DNA from: UBA2965 sp036526135
Lineage (GTDB): Bacteria > Pseudomonadota > Gammaproteobacteria > Pseudomonadales > Azotimanducaceae
Reading direction: 5' to 3'
DNA: 55,721 nucleotides
Assembly: GCA_036526135.1 (NCBI GenBank)
Contig: DATCZA010000038.1
Span: 1 to 55,721 of the forward strand
In this document: in pieces, positions 9,354 to 18,211 of the stretch
How positions within the stretch are numbered: the stretch's first letter is position 1
Layout of the letters: each line of letters starts with the position of its first letter
The notes under the pieces: model-generated
Told to the model about the DNA's origin: nothing
Databases searched by the model: none
Seen by the model: the letters and a program-made list of their open reading frames with translations, nothing else
Made by a program: the position numbers and the translations under genes

Positions 9354-10265
9354 ATGCCCGCCATGACCACCGAACAGCTTCTGCGCTTTGCGACCTACGC
9401 ATCCGTGGCTACAGCCACGGTGCTCATCGCGGCGAAACTGACCGCCTGGTTCGCCACCGATTCGGTGAGCGTCCTGGCCTCACTGGTCGATTCGGTCATG
9501 GACGTGGGAGCATCGCTGATCAATCTGTTTGCCGTGCGCTACTCGCTCATGCCCGCCGACCAGGAACACCGCTTCGGGCATGGCAAAGCCGAGGCGCTGG
9601 CCGGTCTGGGTCAGGCGACCTTCATCGCCGGCTCCGCCATATTCCTGATACTGCACGCAGTAGACCGACTAATGGATCCCGTCACGATCGAGCACGTCGC
9701 GGCAGGCTCGGCGGTGATGGGATTCGCCATCGTCATGACGCTGGTGCTGCTGACGATTCAGCGGCACGTAATCCGCCGCACCGGTTCGACTGCCATACGC
9801 GCGGATGCGCTGCACTACGCAACGGACCTGGCCACCAACGCGGCCACCCTGCTCGCGCTGTTGCTGGCGGCCTACGGTTTCTCAGGGTTGGATCCGCTGT
9901 TCGGCCTGGCCATCGCAGCCTACATCCTTTACTCCGCCAGCCGCATCGGTCGAGACGCCGTCAGCCTGCTGATGGACCGGGAGCTGCCCCAAGCCGAGCG
10001 CGAGGAAATCAAGCGAGTCGTGGACGGCACGCCTGGGGTGCTGGGCGTTCACGGGCTGCGCACCTGGCAGTCCGGACAGCGCAAGGTCATCCAGATGCAC
10101 CTGGAGCTGGACCCGGACCTCCCGCTCAGAGAGGCTCACCGCATCGCCGTGGAGGTGGAGCGACGCCTGCTCGAACACGAGCCGGAGGCTGACATCACCA
10201 TCCATCAGGATCCGGCGGGACAGCCATCCCACGTTGCTCACAACCCTGGCGACGCGTTCAGTTGA
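9354..10265 (+). CDS. fieF: FieF/YiiP-type cation diffusion facilitator
   Basis: Inner-membrane proton-coupled exporter of divalent metals (Zn2+/Fe2+/Cd2+ in characterised members). From the ATG at 9354 the protein is 303 residues, close to the 300 of E. coli FieF. The transport site is complete: Asp46 and Asp50 in LVDSVMD, His154 and Asp158 in DALHYATD. The second site is also visible as Asp69, His72 and His76 in ADQEHRFGHGKAE. The C-terminal cytoplasmic domain (residues about 210-295) is present. The open frame extends upstream, but the extra 75 residues have no membrane character and overlap the region in front of the divergent His/Cys-rich gene, so I reject them. An ATG at 9363 is an alternative start. 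Confidence 0.9.
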   Translation: MPAMTTEQLLRFATYASVATATVLIAAKLTAWFATDSVSVLASLVDSVMDVGASLINLFAVRYSLMPADQEHRFGHGKAEALAGLGQATFIAGSAIFLILHAVDRLMDPVTIEHVAAGSAVMGFAIVMTLVLLTIQRHVIRRTGSTAIRADALHYATDLATNAATLLALLLAAYGFSGLDPLFGLAIAAYILYSASRIGRDAVSLLMDRELPQAEREEIKRVVDGTPGVLGVHGLRTWQSGQRKVIQMHLELDPDLPLREAHRIAVEVERRLLEHEPEADITIHQDPAGQPSHVAHNPGDAFS

Positions 10266-10330
10266 CTCATCCAATGGGGTCAGCGGGGCGATTTGTCAGT
10301 CGACCGCGTTTCGGGCTAACGTTCGTCGCC

Positions 10331-10792
10331 ATGAGCACCCGGATTCTAATGCTCTCCATGCTGCTGCTCGCCGGCTGCGCGTCGGCGCCCGAGGCCGAGC
10401 AGGCCCAGCAGCAGCGGGAGGAAGACATTGCCACGATTCTGAACGAACCCCTCGACCCGTCGGAGTACGGTGAGGCCAAACGCTGCCTGGCGGGCCACGA
10501 GTACCGCGACTTCGCCATCATCGACGACCGCCGCATCGTGTTCAAAGGTCCTGGAAACAGCCTGTGGCTGAACGAGCTTCGGGCTCGCTGCCCCGACTTG
10601 CGGCGGGCCGATACGCTGGCCTTTCGATCTCATACCATGAGCGAGCGGATCTGCGAGCTCGACAGCTTCGTAGCGTCGGACTGGATGGACAGCCTGTCGC
10701 GCCGCTCGCCCGGGATGCGCTGCACGCTCGGTTCTTTCCAGCCCATCAGCGAGCCTCAGCTGCAGGCCCTTCGCGATCTGTCCAAGCGCTGA
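10331..10792 (+). CDS. Small lipoprotein, DUF6491-like
   Basis: A 153-residue protein starting with a lipoprotein signal, MLSMLLLAGC, with the lipidated cysteine at position 16. The mature part carries the pattern CLAG...DFAIIDDRRIVFKG...LWLNELRARCPDL...ICELDSF, which I recognise as a DUF6491-type family from proteobacteria; no function is known. Cysteines at CLAG, RARC, ICEL and MRCT could form two disulfides in the periplasm. It follows fieF by 65 bp and ends 1 bp before the convergent carbamate kinase gene. The upstream in-frame ATG at 10262 would mask the signal peptide, so 10331 is the likely start. Confidence 0.75.
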   Translation: MSTRILMLSMLLLAGCASAPEAEQAQQQREEDIATILNEPLDPSEYGEAKRCLAGHEYRDFAIIDDRRIVFKGPGNSLWLNELRARCPDLRRADTLAFRSHTMSERICELDSFVASDWMDSLSRRSPGMRCTLGSFQPISEPQLQALRDLSKR

Positions 10793-10793
10793 C

Positions 10794-11666
10794 TCAGGGT
10801 GTGATCACCGTGCCGGCGGATTCGTCTCCGCCCGCAAACGCGGCGAGGCTCTCCAGATCACAGATTCCCGCGGACCGGCCCGATGAGCTGACGAACTCCA
10901 CGGCGCTGGCGAGCTTCGGAGCCATGGACCCCGGCGCGACGGCGTCCGAAGCCAGCAGCTGCTCCGCGTCGGCAACGCTCAGCCGATCGATCCGTTCACC
11001 CTGGCGTTCCGGGTCCGGGTGAACGCCGGACACGTCGGTGGCAAAGACGAGACTCTGGGCGTGCAGGCCAACGGCAAACAGGCTGGCAACCCAATCTTTG
11101 TCCACCACGCAGTTCAGCGGGTTACCCTCTTCGTCCAAGGGCACCCCGCCGCCGCCGCCGGCCACGACGTGGCTCGATTTCAGCAGCTGCGCTACGGCCT
11201 TGATCTCGACGACGCGAGCCGGTTTCGGCGAGGGCACGACTAGCCGCCACCCCGACCCCGCAGGCACCGATGCCGCTTTCTGAGGGCGTTCGGCGAGAAT
11301 CGGGCCAATGGGCTTGACCGGCGCGCCGAGCGGCTCGGAGACGACCACCCGTGTCAGCACGCCTACCACAGGCTCCGGCGCAAGCTCCCTGGCGATCAGA
11401 TATCCCAGCTCGCCCTGGGTCTGGGCCACGTGGATGTCGAGGTTGCCGGGCTCGGGGTCGGTCCGCAGCAGGCGCCCGACCTGAGGCCCGTTCCCATGAA
11501 CGATCAGCAGTCGGCGACCCAGGCCGGCCAGATCGCGCAGCGTCCGGGCGGTCTGCGCCACGATCCGGCGCTCATCGGCGTATCCTTCGCCGCCCCGCCC
11601 GGGCGGCGACAGGGCATTGCCGCCCAGCGCGACGATCAGCAGCGGCTGGGAATCAGATACGCTCAT
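10794..11666 (-). CDS. arcC: Carbamate kinase
   Basis: Catalyses carbamoyl phosphate + ADP to carbamate + ATP (reversible). The 290 residues belong to the amino-acid-kinase fold: N-terminal LLIVALGGNAL, the VHGNGPQVG motif typical of carbamate kinases, TQGELGYLI, and VDKDWVASLFAVGL in the nucleotide-binding half. Here it is the last gene of a four-gene operon and overlaps the preceding P-loop protein by 14 bp. No arginine deiminase or ornithine carbamoyltransferase gene is nearby, so the usual arginine-fermentation context is missing, at least in this window. Confidence 0.92.
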   Translation of the reverse strand: MSVSDSQPLLIVALGGNALSPPGRGGEGYADERRIVAQTARTLRDLAGLGRRLLIVHGNGPQVGRLLRTDPEPGNLDIHVAQTQGELGYLIARELAPEPVVGVLTRVVVSEPLGAPVKPIGPILAERPQKAASVPAGSGWRLVVPSPKPARVVEIKAVAQLLKSSHVVAGGGGGVPLDEEGNPLNCVVDKDWVASLFAVGLHAQSLVFATDVSGVHPDPERQGERIDRLSVADAEQLLASDAVAPGSMAPKLASAVEFVSSSGRSAGICDLESLAAFAGGDESAGTVITP

Positions 11667-12984
11667 CGAGAAAGTCTTTGACGTGGTCCATCAATCCGGG
11701 CGATCCGGCATCGACGTACGAATACCGGGCCCGCAACACGGGGATGTCCGTCTCCAGCGCCCGGGCGAGATCGATGGGCGTTCCCGCCACGACGTAGTCC
11801 GCGCCTGATCGTGCGACCGTCTCGCGCAGCTCGTCTAGCTGCGCGGGTCCGTACCCCATGGCCGGGAGAATGGGGCCTATGTGCGGATATCTGTCATAGA
11901 GCGCGGCGATCGAACCCGCAGCGCACGTTCGCGGATCGATGATCCGGGCGACCGGAAGTTCATGCACCGCCCGATAGCCGGCCCCGGTGGGCATGCCACC
12001 GTGGGTGATGGTCGGACCGTCCTCCACGACGAGCACCCGGGCACCGGTCAGCCTTTCCGGCTCGTCCAGGACCACCGGAGACGCCGCGAGCACCCGCGGC
12101 ACACCCGGCACGATTCGGTCCAGCCCCGCGCTCACCTGATCCAGCTGATCCGCGCTCGCGCTGCGGACCTTGTTCACCACCACCAGATCGGCCGTTCGCA
12201 GCACCGCGGCACCGGGGTAGTGGGTGTCCAGCTGCTCAGGACGCAGCGCGTCGACAACGACGATGTGAAAATCGGGGCGAATGAACGAAAAGTCGTTGTT
12301 GCCCCCGTCCCAGACGAGCACGTCAACGCCCTGTTCGGCCTGCTCCAGAACGGCTCCGTAGTCTGCCCCCGCATACACGACCCCACCGGCAGCCACGTGG
12401 GGCTCGTACTCTTCCCGCTCTTCCAGGGTGCAGCCGGCCGCGTCCATGTCCGCCATGGAGGCAAACCGCTGCACCCGTTGGGCCGCGATGTCGCCGTAGG
12501 GCATGGGATGACGCATCACGGCGACGCGCCTGCCGCCCCTGACGAGCTCACTCGACACGAAGCGGGCCGTCTGAGATTTACCGCAACCGGTGCGCACGGC
12601 ACACACGGCGATGACGGGAACGCCCGCCTTGAGCATCGTTGCGTCTGGCCCGAGAAGTTCGAACCCGGCACCCGTGGCCAGAACCCGCGAGGCCACTTCC
12701 ATGACCGCGGCGTAGCTCACGTCGCTGTAGGCAAAGATCACCTCGCTCACCGATTGCTGCCGGCAGACGGACTCGAGCTCAGCCTCCGGAATGATGGGTA
12801 TGCCCTCGGGATACCGCGAACCCGCGAGCTCGGCCGGGTAGCGGCGCCTGTCGATGCCCGGAATCTGGGCAGCCGTGAAGGCCACGACCTGCACCTGGGG
12901 ATCATCGCGAAACGCGACGTTGAAGTTGTGAAAATCACGCCCGGCGGCTCCGCAGATGACCACCCGGCGGCGCTCCTGGCTCAC
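11653..12984 (-). CDS. Cyclic 2,3-diphosphoglycerate synthetase-like P-loop protein
   Basis: A 443-residue protein resembling archaeal cyclic 2,3-diphosphoglycerate synthetase and its bacterial homologues often labelled GTPase. The N-terminal half is Rossmann-like (RRVVICGAAGRDFHNFN). The P-loop is at 131-137 (RTGCGKS), followed by a switch-like segment (LVWDGGNNDFSFIRPD) and a base-recognition-like VVVNKV. In methanogens the enzyme makes an acyl-phosphate intermediate; whether bacterial members make cDPG is not established. It sits one base after the UspA-like gene and overlaps carbamate kinase, so the four genes are surely co-transcribed. The family call is good; the reaction is open. Confidence 0.75.
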   Translation of the reverse strand: MSQERRRVVICGAAGRDFHNFNVAFRDDPQVQVVAFTAAQIPGIDRRRYPAELAGSRYPEGIPIIPEAELESVCRQQSVSEVIFAYSDVSYAAVMEVASRVLATGAGFELLGPDATMLKAGVPVIAVCAVRTGCGKSQTARFVSSELVRGGRRVAVMRHPMPYGDIAAQRVQRFASMADMDAAGCTLEEREEYEPHVAAGGVVYAGADYGAVLEQAEQGVDVLVWDGGNNDFSFIRPDFHIVVVDALRPEQLDTHYPGAAVLRTADLVVVNKVRSASADQLDQVSAGLDRIVPGVPRVLAASPVVLDEPERLTGARVLVVEDGPTITHGGMPTGAGYRAVHELPVARIIDPRTCAAGSIAALYDRYPHIGPILPAMGYGPAQLDELRETVARSGADYVVAGTPIDLARALETDIPVLRARYSYVDAGSPGLMDHVKDFLDERI

Positions 12985-12985
12985 T

Positions 12986-13780
12986 TCAGTCGAGCCTCAA
13001 CAGCGAGCAGGGCACCCGGTCCACGATATTCATGAGCAATGCCCGCCAATCGAGTTTCTCGGTGGGCGGGAGGACCAGCAGCCTGGCATCCTCCTGGTCG
13101 CAGAGCGCGGCGACGGCATCCTCCGACCAGGCGTCCAGATGAACGACCCGATCGGCCGGTGATCGCTCCACGCTCTGGGCGCCGGGCGGGACGGCAAGCA
13201 CGAGTTCTATGTTCTCGGCATCCGCAATCCGACGGGCTACGTTCAGCGGCCGCTCGCAATCGGTCGGCGTGGACTCGCAGAGCACGACCACGCTTGCGCC
13301 GGACGCCCAAGGCTCGTTGACGAACAGGATGTTGCCATGCTTTTTAACCAGCGATTCGAAATGAGCGCCGCGCCGCGAGCGCAGTCCAGACGCCCGCAGT
13401 GCCCGGCTCACGACGACGATGTCGGAGGTCAATGCTGCCTCCGCCACGGCGTCCACGGCCCGCCCGCGGGCGATGCGGAACGAGTGCTTGACCTTGAGCC
13501 CCCGGGCAGAAGCCTCGAAGACCTCCCGGGCCCGCCGGGCCTGGCCGGCCACCTGTTCCTGTATCTGCTCGACGGACACGGTCTTTACCTCGCCCGTGTT
13601 CACCGACACCTCGGTGAGCCCCGGCAGCCGGGCAGCGCGCAGGAGGTCCTCGTCCTCCACGAACAGCCCGAGCATCTCGAGCTCGCCGTCTCCGGCCAGC
13701 CGCACCACCGCCTTCATCGCGTCGGCGTCCAGACGGTCGCATTCCAGGGTGAGCAGCACCCTGGTAACCCGCTCAGTCAT
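12986..13780 (-). CDS. UspA-like universal stress protein family member
   Basis: A 264-residue cytoplasmic protein. The first 160 residues look like a Usp fold: RVTRVLLTLECDRLDADAMKAVVRLA at the N-terminus, a VFEASARGLKVKHSF strand and SDIVVVSRAL. A second, shorter Usp-like segment may follow (about 165-264, starting GASVVVLCEST). The ATP-binding GxxGxxG signature of ATP-type Usp proteins is not visible. Of the in-frame starts, ATG 13780 fits best: it overlaps the stop of the Lon-like gene by 8 bp, and the longer frame would run deep into that gene. It lies between a protease and a P-loop protein in one operon. Role unknown. Confidence 0.7.
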   Translation of the reverse strand: MTERVTRVLLTLECDRLDADAMKAVVRLAGDGELEMLGLFVEDEDLLRAARLPGLTEVSVNTGEVKTVSVEQIQEQVAGQARRAREVFEASARGLKVKHSFRIARGRAVDAVAEAALTSDIVVVSRALRASGLRSRRGAHFESLVKKHGNILFVNEPWASGASVVVLCESTPTDCERPLNVARRIADAENIELVLAVPPGAQSVERSPADRVVHLDAWSEDAVAALCDQEDARLLVLPPTEKLDWRALLMNIVDRVPCSLLRLD

Positions 13781-16205
13781 CGCCGGCATCCTTCCCCATG
13801 CCCCTCTCCCCGCCTTCCGCGCCTTCCGCCGCGCCGGCTTCCGCAGCGGCGCGACGCCAGATCCGATGCCATTGCGTGAGGCGGTCCCGCACGGCGGCAT
13901 CGATGGTTTCGACGTCGGCGAGCGTCTCGCCGTCCGCGGCAAACAGCCTCTGCATGGCATCGTCTACAGTGCGCATGGAGTAAACGTGGAACTTCCCTTC
14001 ACGAACGGCATCCACCACGTCCTCCCGCAGCATCAGGTGGTCACAGTTCGACACGGGGATGATGACCCCCTGGTCACCGCTCAAGCCCTGCTCGACGCAG
14101 ATGTCGAAAAATCCCTCGATCTTCTCGTTGACGCCGCCGATCGCCTGGGCGACGCCATGCTGGTCCATGGACCCCGTGATCGCCAGGCACTGCCTTATCG
14201 GGCGCTCGCTGATCGCGGAGATCAGCGCGCAGACCTCGGCAATGGACGCGCTGTCGCCTTCCACCCCGCCGTAAGACTGCTCGAACACCAGGCTGGCGTG
14301 CAGAGACAGCGGCATCTCACGCGCGTACCGGGAGCCGAGAAAGGACGAGACGATCATAACCGCCTTGGAATGGATGTTGCCCCCAAGCTTGGATTCACGC
14401 TCGATGTCGATCAGCTCGCCCCGGCCAAGCCGGGCGGTCGCCGTGATCCGCATGGGCTGGCCGAAGCTCAGCTGACCGAGATTGACCACCGACAGGCCGT
14501 TGATCTGGCCGACGCGGGAACCGGACGACTCGACCAGGATCACCCCGCGCGCCACGTTCTCCCGCACCAGCTCGCGAAACCGGTCGAGGCGGTAGATGCG
14601 CTGCTCCACCGCTTTGGAGACATGCTCCCGGTCGATGGCGGTCGCGTCCGTCTGACCAGCGATGTAGTCCGCTTCGCTCAGAAGATCGCGCACGTCGGCG
14701 ATGTGCGTGGAGAGACGCTCACGGTCTTCGACCATCCGCCCGCTGTGCTCCAGGACCCGCGCCACGGCACCGGCCGTGAGGTGCTTGAGACCCGTCTGCT
14801 TGACGATCTGAGCGATCATGCCGAAGTAGGCGTCCACGTTCTCGGGCGACCAGTCCACGTGATCGTCGAAATCGGCCACCACCTTGAACAGCTCTTCGAA
14901 GTCCGGATCGTAAGCGCGCAGCAGGTGGTAGAGGCGGCGCGATCCGAGCAGAACGATCTTCACGTCCAGAGGGATCGGATCCGGCTCCAACGAGATGGAA
15001 TAGGTCAGGCTCATCAGCTGGCTCACCGATTCGATCCGTACAGAGCGGTCGGCCAGCGCTCGCTTGAGCGCTTCCCAGGCGAACGGCTTCTGGATCACGC
15101 GTTCGGCATCCAGCAGCAGGTAGCCCCCGTTGGCCCGGTGGAGCGCGCCCGGGCGGATCAGGTTGAAATCCGTCACCGGCGTCCCGAGCTCCATCCGGTG
15201 CTCGAGCTTGCCCACGAGGTTGTCGAGGCTCGGATTGCTCTCGTAGAGCACCGGCACGCCGTCCGCCTCGGAGCCGTCGACGATCAGGTTGACGTTGAAC
15301 CTCTCCAGGAAGCGCTCCGGATCGACTCCCGGCATCATCGGCGTCTGCGGCCCTCGCTCCAGAGCGACGATCTTGTCCACGTTCGCAAGCAGCTCATTCT
15401 GCACCCGAGCGAGATATCGCATCACCTCTTCGTAAACCTGGTAGCGCTGGCGGACTCTGGCGAGCAGCACCGTGATGACCTGCTCGGCCGTCTTCTCCAC
15501 GAGCTCACGCTGCTGCCGGACGAGCTCCTGCTGAAACTGGGGATAATCGCGAAGGCGCGTGATCAGTCGGTCCGTCATTGATTCGATGGCCTTCTGGATG
15601 CGCTGACGCTCGCCTTCGTCGAGCGCCATGAAGGCATCCTCTTCCATCACCTTGCCGTCACTCACGGGGGCAAAGATGAAGCCGTTCGGCGAGGGCAGCA
15701 TGGCGAGTTCCAGCTCCCGCGCCTCGGCTTCAAGGGCAGCGGCGTCGCTGCTCTGACGCTGCTGCAGAGAGCTTGCCAGCTGCTGGCTCTTCTGACGGTA
15801 CTCGTCGGACACCAGCGCAGCCGGCACCATGGTCCGCACGCTGCTGATGAACTTCTGGACGTGGTGCCGGAAACGGCGCCCCACACCAGCCGGCAGACGC
15901 AGGCTGATCGGTCGCGCGGGGTCTTCGAAGTTTTGCAGGTAGCACCAGTCGTCGGGAGCGTCCTGGCCGCCGGCAAGCTCCTTCAACCGCGCAAGGATCA
16001 GCGCCCTCTTGTCGGTCTGCGCCGGCCCGAGGGCGTACACGTTGTAGCCGGGAAACTTGATCCCGACGCCGAAGTCGACGGCCTCCCGGGCCCGGGTCTG
16101 AGCCACCGGGCCCTCCAACGCCACGACGTCCGCCGTGGTCGCAAAGGGGAATCCGGTTTCGTCCACACGGCGAAGCAGCTGCTCGGGATTGAGTTCGTTT
16201 GCCAT
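13773..16205 (-). CDS. Lon-related ATP-dependent protease (YcbZ/LonB-like)
   Basis: An 810-residue soluble protein of the group annotated as Lon-related or YcbZ-like AAA+ proteases (family S16). The protease domain is C-terminal: the catalytic serine is Ser652 in GVEGDSAS and the catalytic lysine is Lys695 in GGVNEKIEG. Their 43-residue spacing equals that of E. coli Lon and archaeal LonB. The sensor/Walker B area includes GGYLLLDAERV. The Walker A position (60-67, GPAQTDKR) departs from GxxGxGK, since the glycine before the lysine is aspartate. It heads the operon with the Usp-like protein, the cDPGS-like protein and carbamate kinase. The N-terminal hydrophobic anchor of archaeal LonB is absent. 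Confidence 0.88.
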   Translation of the reverse strand: MANELNPEQLLRRVDETGFPFATTADVVALEGPVAQTRAREAVDFGVGIKFPGYNVYALGPAQTDKRALILARLKELAGGQDAPDDWCYLQNFEDPARPISLRLPAGVGRRFRHHVQKFISSVRTMVPAALVSDEYRQKSQQLASSLQQRQSSDAAALEAEARELELAMLPSPNGFIFAPVSDGKVMEEDAFMALDEGERQRIQKAIESMTDRLITRLRDYPQFQQELVRQQRELVEKTAEQVITVLLARVRQRYQVYEEVMRYLARVQNELLANVDKIVALERGPQTPMMPGVDPERFLERFNVNLIVDGSEADGVPVLYESNPSLDNLVGKLEHRMELGTPVTDFNLIRPGALHRANGGYLLLDAERVIQKPFAWEALKRALADRSVRIESVSQLMSLTYSISLEPDPIPLDVKIVLLGSRRLYHLLRAYDPDFEELFKVVADFDDHVDWSPENVDAYFGMIAQIVKQTGLKHLTAGAVARVLEHSGRMVEDRERLSTHIADVRDLLSEADYIAGQTDATAIDREHVSKAVEQRIYRLDRFRELVRENVARGVILVESSGSRVGQINGLSVVNLGQLSFGQPMRITATARLGRGELIDIERESKLGGNIHSKAVMIVSSFLGSRYAREMPLSLHASLVFEQSYGGVEGDSASIAEVCALISAISERPIRQCLAITGSMDQHGVAQAIGGVNEKIEGFFDICVEQGLSGDQGVIIPVSNCDHLMLREDVVDAVREGKFHVYSMRTVDDAMQRLFAADGETLADVETIDAAVRDRLTQWHRIWRRAAAEAGAAEGAEGGERGMGKDAGDD

Positions 16206-16258
16206 GCCGCCTTTCTAGCCTCCCCTCCCGGCACCCGCTATCGTGGATTGCCGCAGTA

Positions 16259-18211
16259 TCAGATGCGCCGCCCCAGCTCGGCCGCCCCATGAATGGCGGA
16301 CATGATGCTGCTGCGCGCCCGCACGTCGCCAATGAGGTGAGGCGTGTGGCCCTGGGCCGTGAGCGCCTCGGCGATTTCTCTGTTGGGTGCGTTGAAAGAC
16401 ACCAGGATCACCGTGCGCGCCGCGATGCGTCGGCTGCGCTCGGTGTAAAGCACCCCCACTTCCACCTCCTGGGGGTTGATCGAGCGCAGATAGTGCCCGC
16501 CGACGAAATCGAAATCACCGGACATCAATCTCTCCCGGGCCGCGCCAACGGTAACGGGCGGGTAAGGGAGGGTCTCGCCGATGGCGTTCAGGCGCGAAAC
16601 CATGGTCACCGGCACGCCGGCGCCGAGCAGCACGTCGGCCACCGAGATCGCCTCAAACGAGCCGGTGTCGTCGAACACCACCGCCGGCCCCTCGATGTGG
16701 GTGATGTCGCCAAAGCCGAGCAGGTCCCAGGAGGAGTAGACGTGGGGCAGGTCGTAGCCGGGCACCGAGGCTGCGGGAGTGGACACCTGAAACCCGTCCG
16801 CGCGGGGCGTCGTTCCGGTTGCGATCACCACCTCGTCCGGAGCCCGCTCGGCAATCATGTCAGGCTCCACCATGGAGTTGAGATGCACGGTCACGCCGAG
16901 CCCGTCGATCTCCTCCGCCAGCCAGCTCGTGATGGCGCCGAGGTCCGCCCGGTGAGGCGCTGAAGCCGCCATGGTCACCTGCCCGCCGAGCACCTTCATG
17001 GCTTCGTGAAGCTCCACCTCGTGACCGCGCATGGCAGCCGTGCGCGCGAACTCGAGGCCGGCCGGCCCGCCGCCGACCACCATGATGCGTTTGGGTGCCG
17101 CGGCCTTGGTCTCGGGATCGTGGGTCACTTTGGCCTCGCGGGCCGCGGCTATGTTCACCACGCAGCTGATGCGTCCGGCGGTCATGAGCTGGCCGACGCA
17201 TCCCATGTTCGACCCGATGCACGGCCGGATCTTGTGCTCGTCCCGGCGGCGCGCCTTGTTAACCAGCTCCGGATCGGCGATCAGCGCCCGGACCATGGAA
17301 ACCATGTCGGCCGCGCCCGTGTCGACGATGTGGCTGGCATGGTCGAGGGTCATGATGCGCCCGACCACGATGGTCGGCTTCGAAACCACCCTCGTGATCG
17401 GCTCGTTAGAGGGCATCTCCACCCCGAGGGGGTCGTCGGAGGGCGCGATGAGCTTGTGGAACCGCCAGTAGGCCCCCATGTGGAGCGAGACGTAGTCGAC
17501 AAGCGGATCAACGCGCTGGGCAATCTCCGCGTTCATCTCCGGCGTCAGGCCGCCGGGGACGTAGTCGTGATTCGGCAGGCGCACGCCCACGGCGAAGGCC
17601 GCGTCCCCAAGCTCGCTGCGGATGGCTTCGATGACCTCGAGCATGAAACGCATGCGGTTTTCCAGAGACCCGCCGTAGTCGTCCGTGCGCTGGTTGAGCG
17701 CCGGCGAGAGGAACTCGTGAATCAGGTAACCGCTCGAGGCGTGCACGTCGACGCCGTCCAGCCCGCACTCGCAGCAGCGCTTCGCTGCGGCGGCGAAGCT
17801 GGCCACCACGTCGTCGATCATGGTCTTCGTCATGGCGATGGGCACGACGCCGGCGAGGGGGTTGGGAATGGCGCTGGCGGACCAGGCCTCCGCGTTGCCC
17901 ATGCCGCCGGCCGCGCCGGGATGGTAGACCTGCAGAAACATCTTCATCCCGTGAGGGGCCATGCGCTCGGCGATCTGCTCGAGCAGCGGGCGGCAACTGT
18001 CCGAGAAGATCGGTATGCCCGAAGGTGCCCCGGGGTGAACGCCCGTTGCCTGGATGGTCGACATGCCGACGCCGCCGCGCGCGCGCGCCTCGTGATAGGC
18101 GATCAGATCTTCTCCGAGCAGCCCGGTTCCGTGGGGCGAGCGGACGATCCGGTTCGGTATCCTCACGGGGCCGACCTCGATGGGCTCGAACAGGTTGTCG
18201 TAAAGCGCCAT
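16259..18211 (-). CDS. Old-yellow-enzyme-type FMN/FAD oxidoreductase (FadH/TMADH-like)
   Basis: A 650-residue two-part flavoprotein: an N-terminal FMN TIM barrel (LFEPIEVGPVRIPNRIV; GVDVHASSGYLIHEFLSP; DDYGGSLENRMRF) and a C-terminal FAD/NAD(P) domain (RIMVVGGGPAGLEFAR). This is the layout of 2,4-dienoyl-CoA reductase, trimethylamine dehydrogenase and related bile-acid and N-demethylating enzymes. The [4Fe-4S] site between them has the canonical 3-4-12 spacing at Cys331, Ser334, Cys338 and Cys350, but the second ligand is serine. The ATG at 18211 has GGGAGGA eight bases upstream; an in-frame ATG at 18232 lacks this. No partner gene lies next to it, so the substrate is unknown. Confidence 0.88.
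   Translation of the reverse strand: MALYDNLFEPIEVGPVRIPNRIVRSPHGTGLLGEDLIAYHEARARGGVGMSTIQATGVHPGAPSGIPIFSDSCRPLLEQIAERMAPHGMKMFLQVYHPGAAGGMGNAEAWSASAIPNPLAGVVPIAMTKTMIDDVVASFAAAAKRCCECGLDGVDVHASSGYLIHEFLSPALNQRTDDYGGSLENRMRFMLEVIEAIRSELGDAAFAVGVRLPNHDYVPGGLTPEMNAEIAQRVDPLVDYVSLHMGAYWRFHKLIAPSDDPLGVEMPSNEPITRVVSKPTIVVGRIMTLDHASHIVDTGAADMVSMVRALIADPELVNKARRRDEHKIRPCIGSNMGCVGQLMTAGRISCVVNIAAAREAKVTHDPETKAAAPKRIMVVGGGPAGLEFARTAAMRGHEVELHEAMKVLGGQVTMAASAPHRADLGAITSWLAEEIDGLGVTVHLNSMVEPDMIAERAPDEVVIATGTTPRADGFQVSTPAASVPGYDLPHVYSSWDLLGFGDITHIEGPAVVFDDTGSFEAISVADVLLGAGVPVTMVSRLNAIGETLPYPPVTVGAARERLMSGDFDFVGGHYLRSINPQEVEVGVLYTERSRRIAARTVILVSFNAPNREIAEALTAQGHTPHLIGDVRARSSIMSAIHGAAELGRRI

Noticed and set aside
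13419..15581. 720-codon plus-strand open frame
   Set aside because: Antisense to the Lon-related protease; long open frames on the opposite strand are normal in GC-rich DNA and the translation is His/Asp/Arg-rich with no family pattern.
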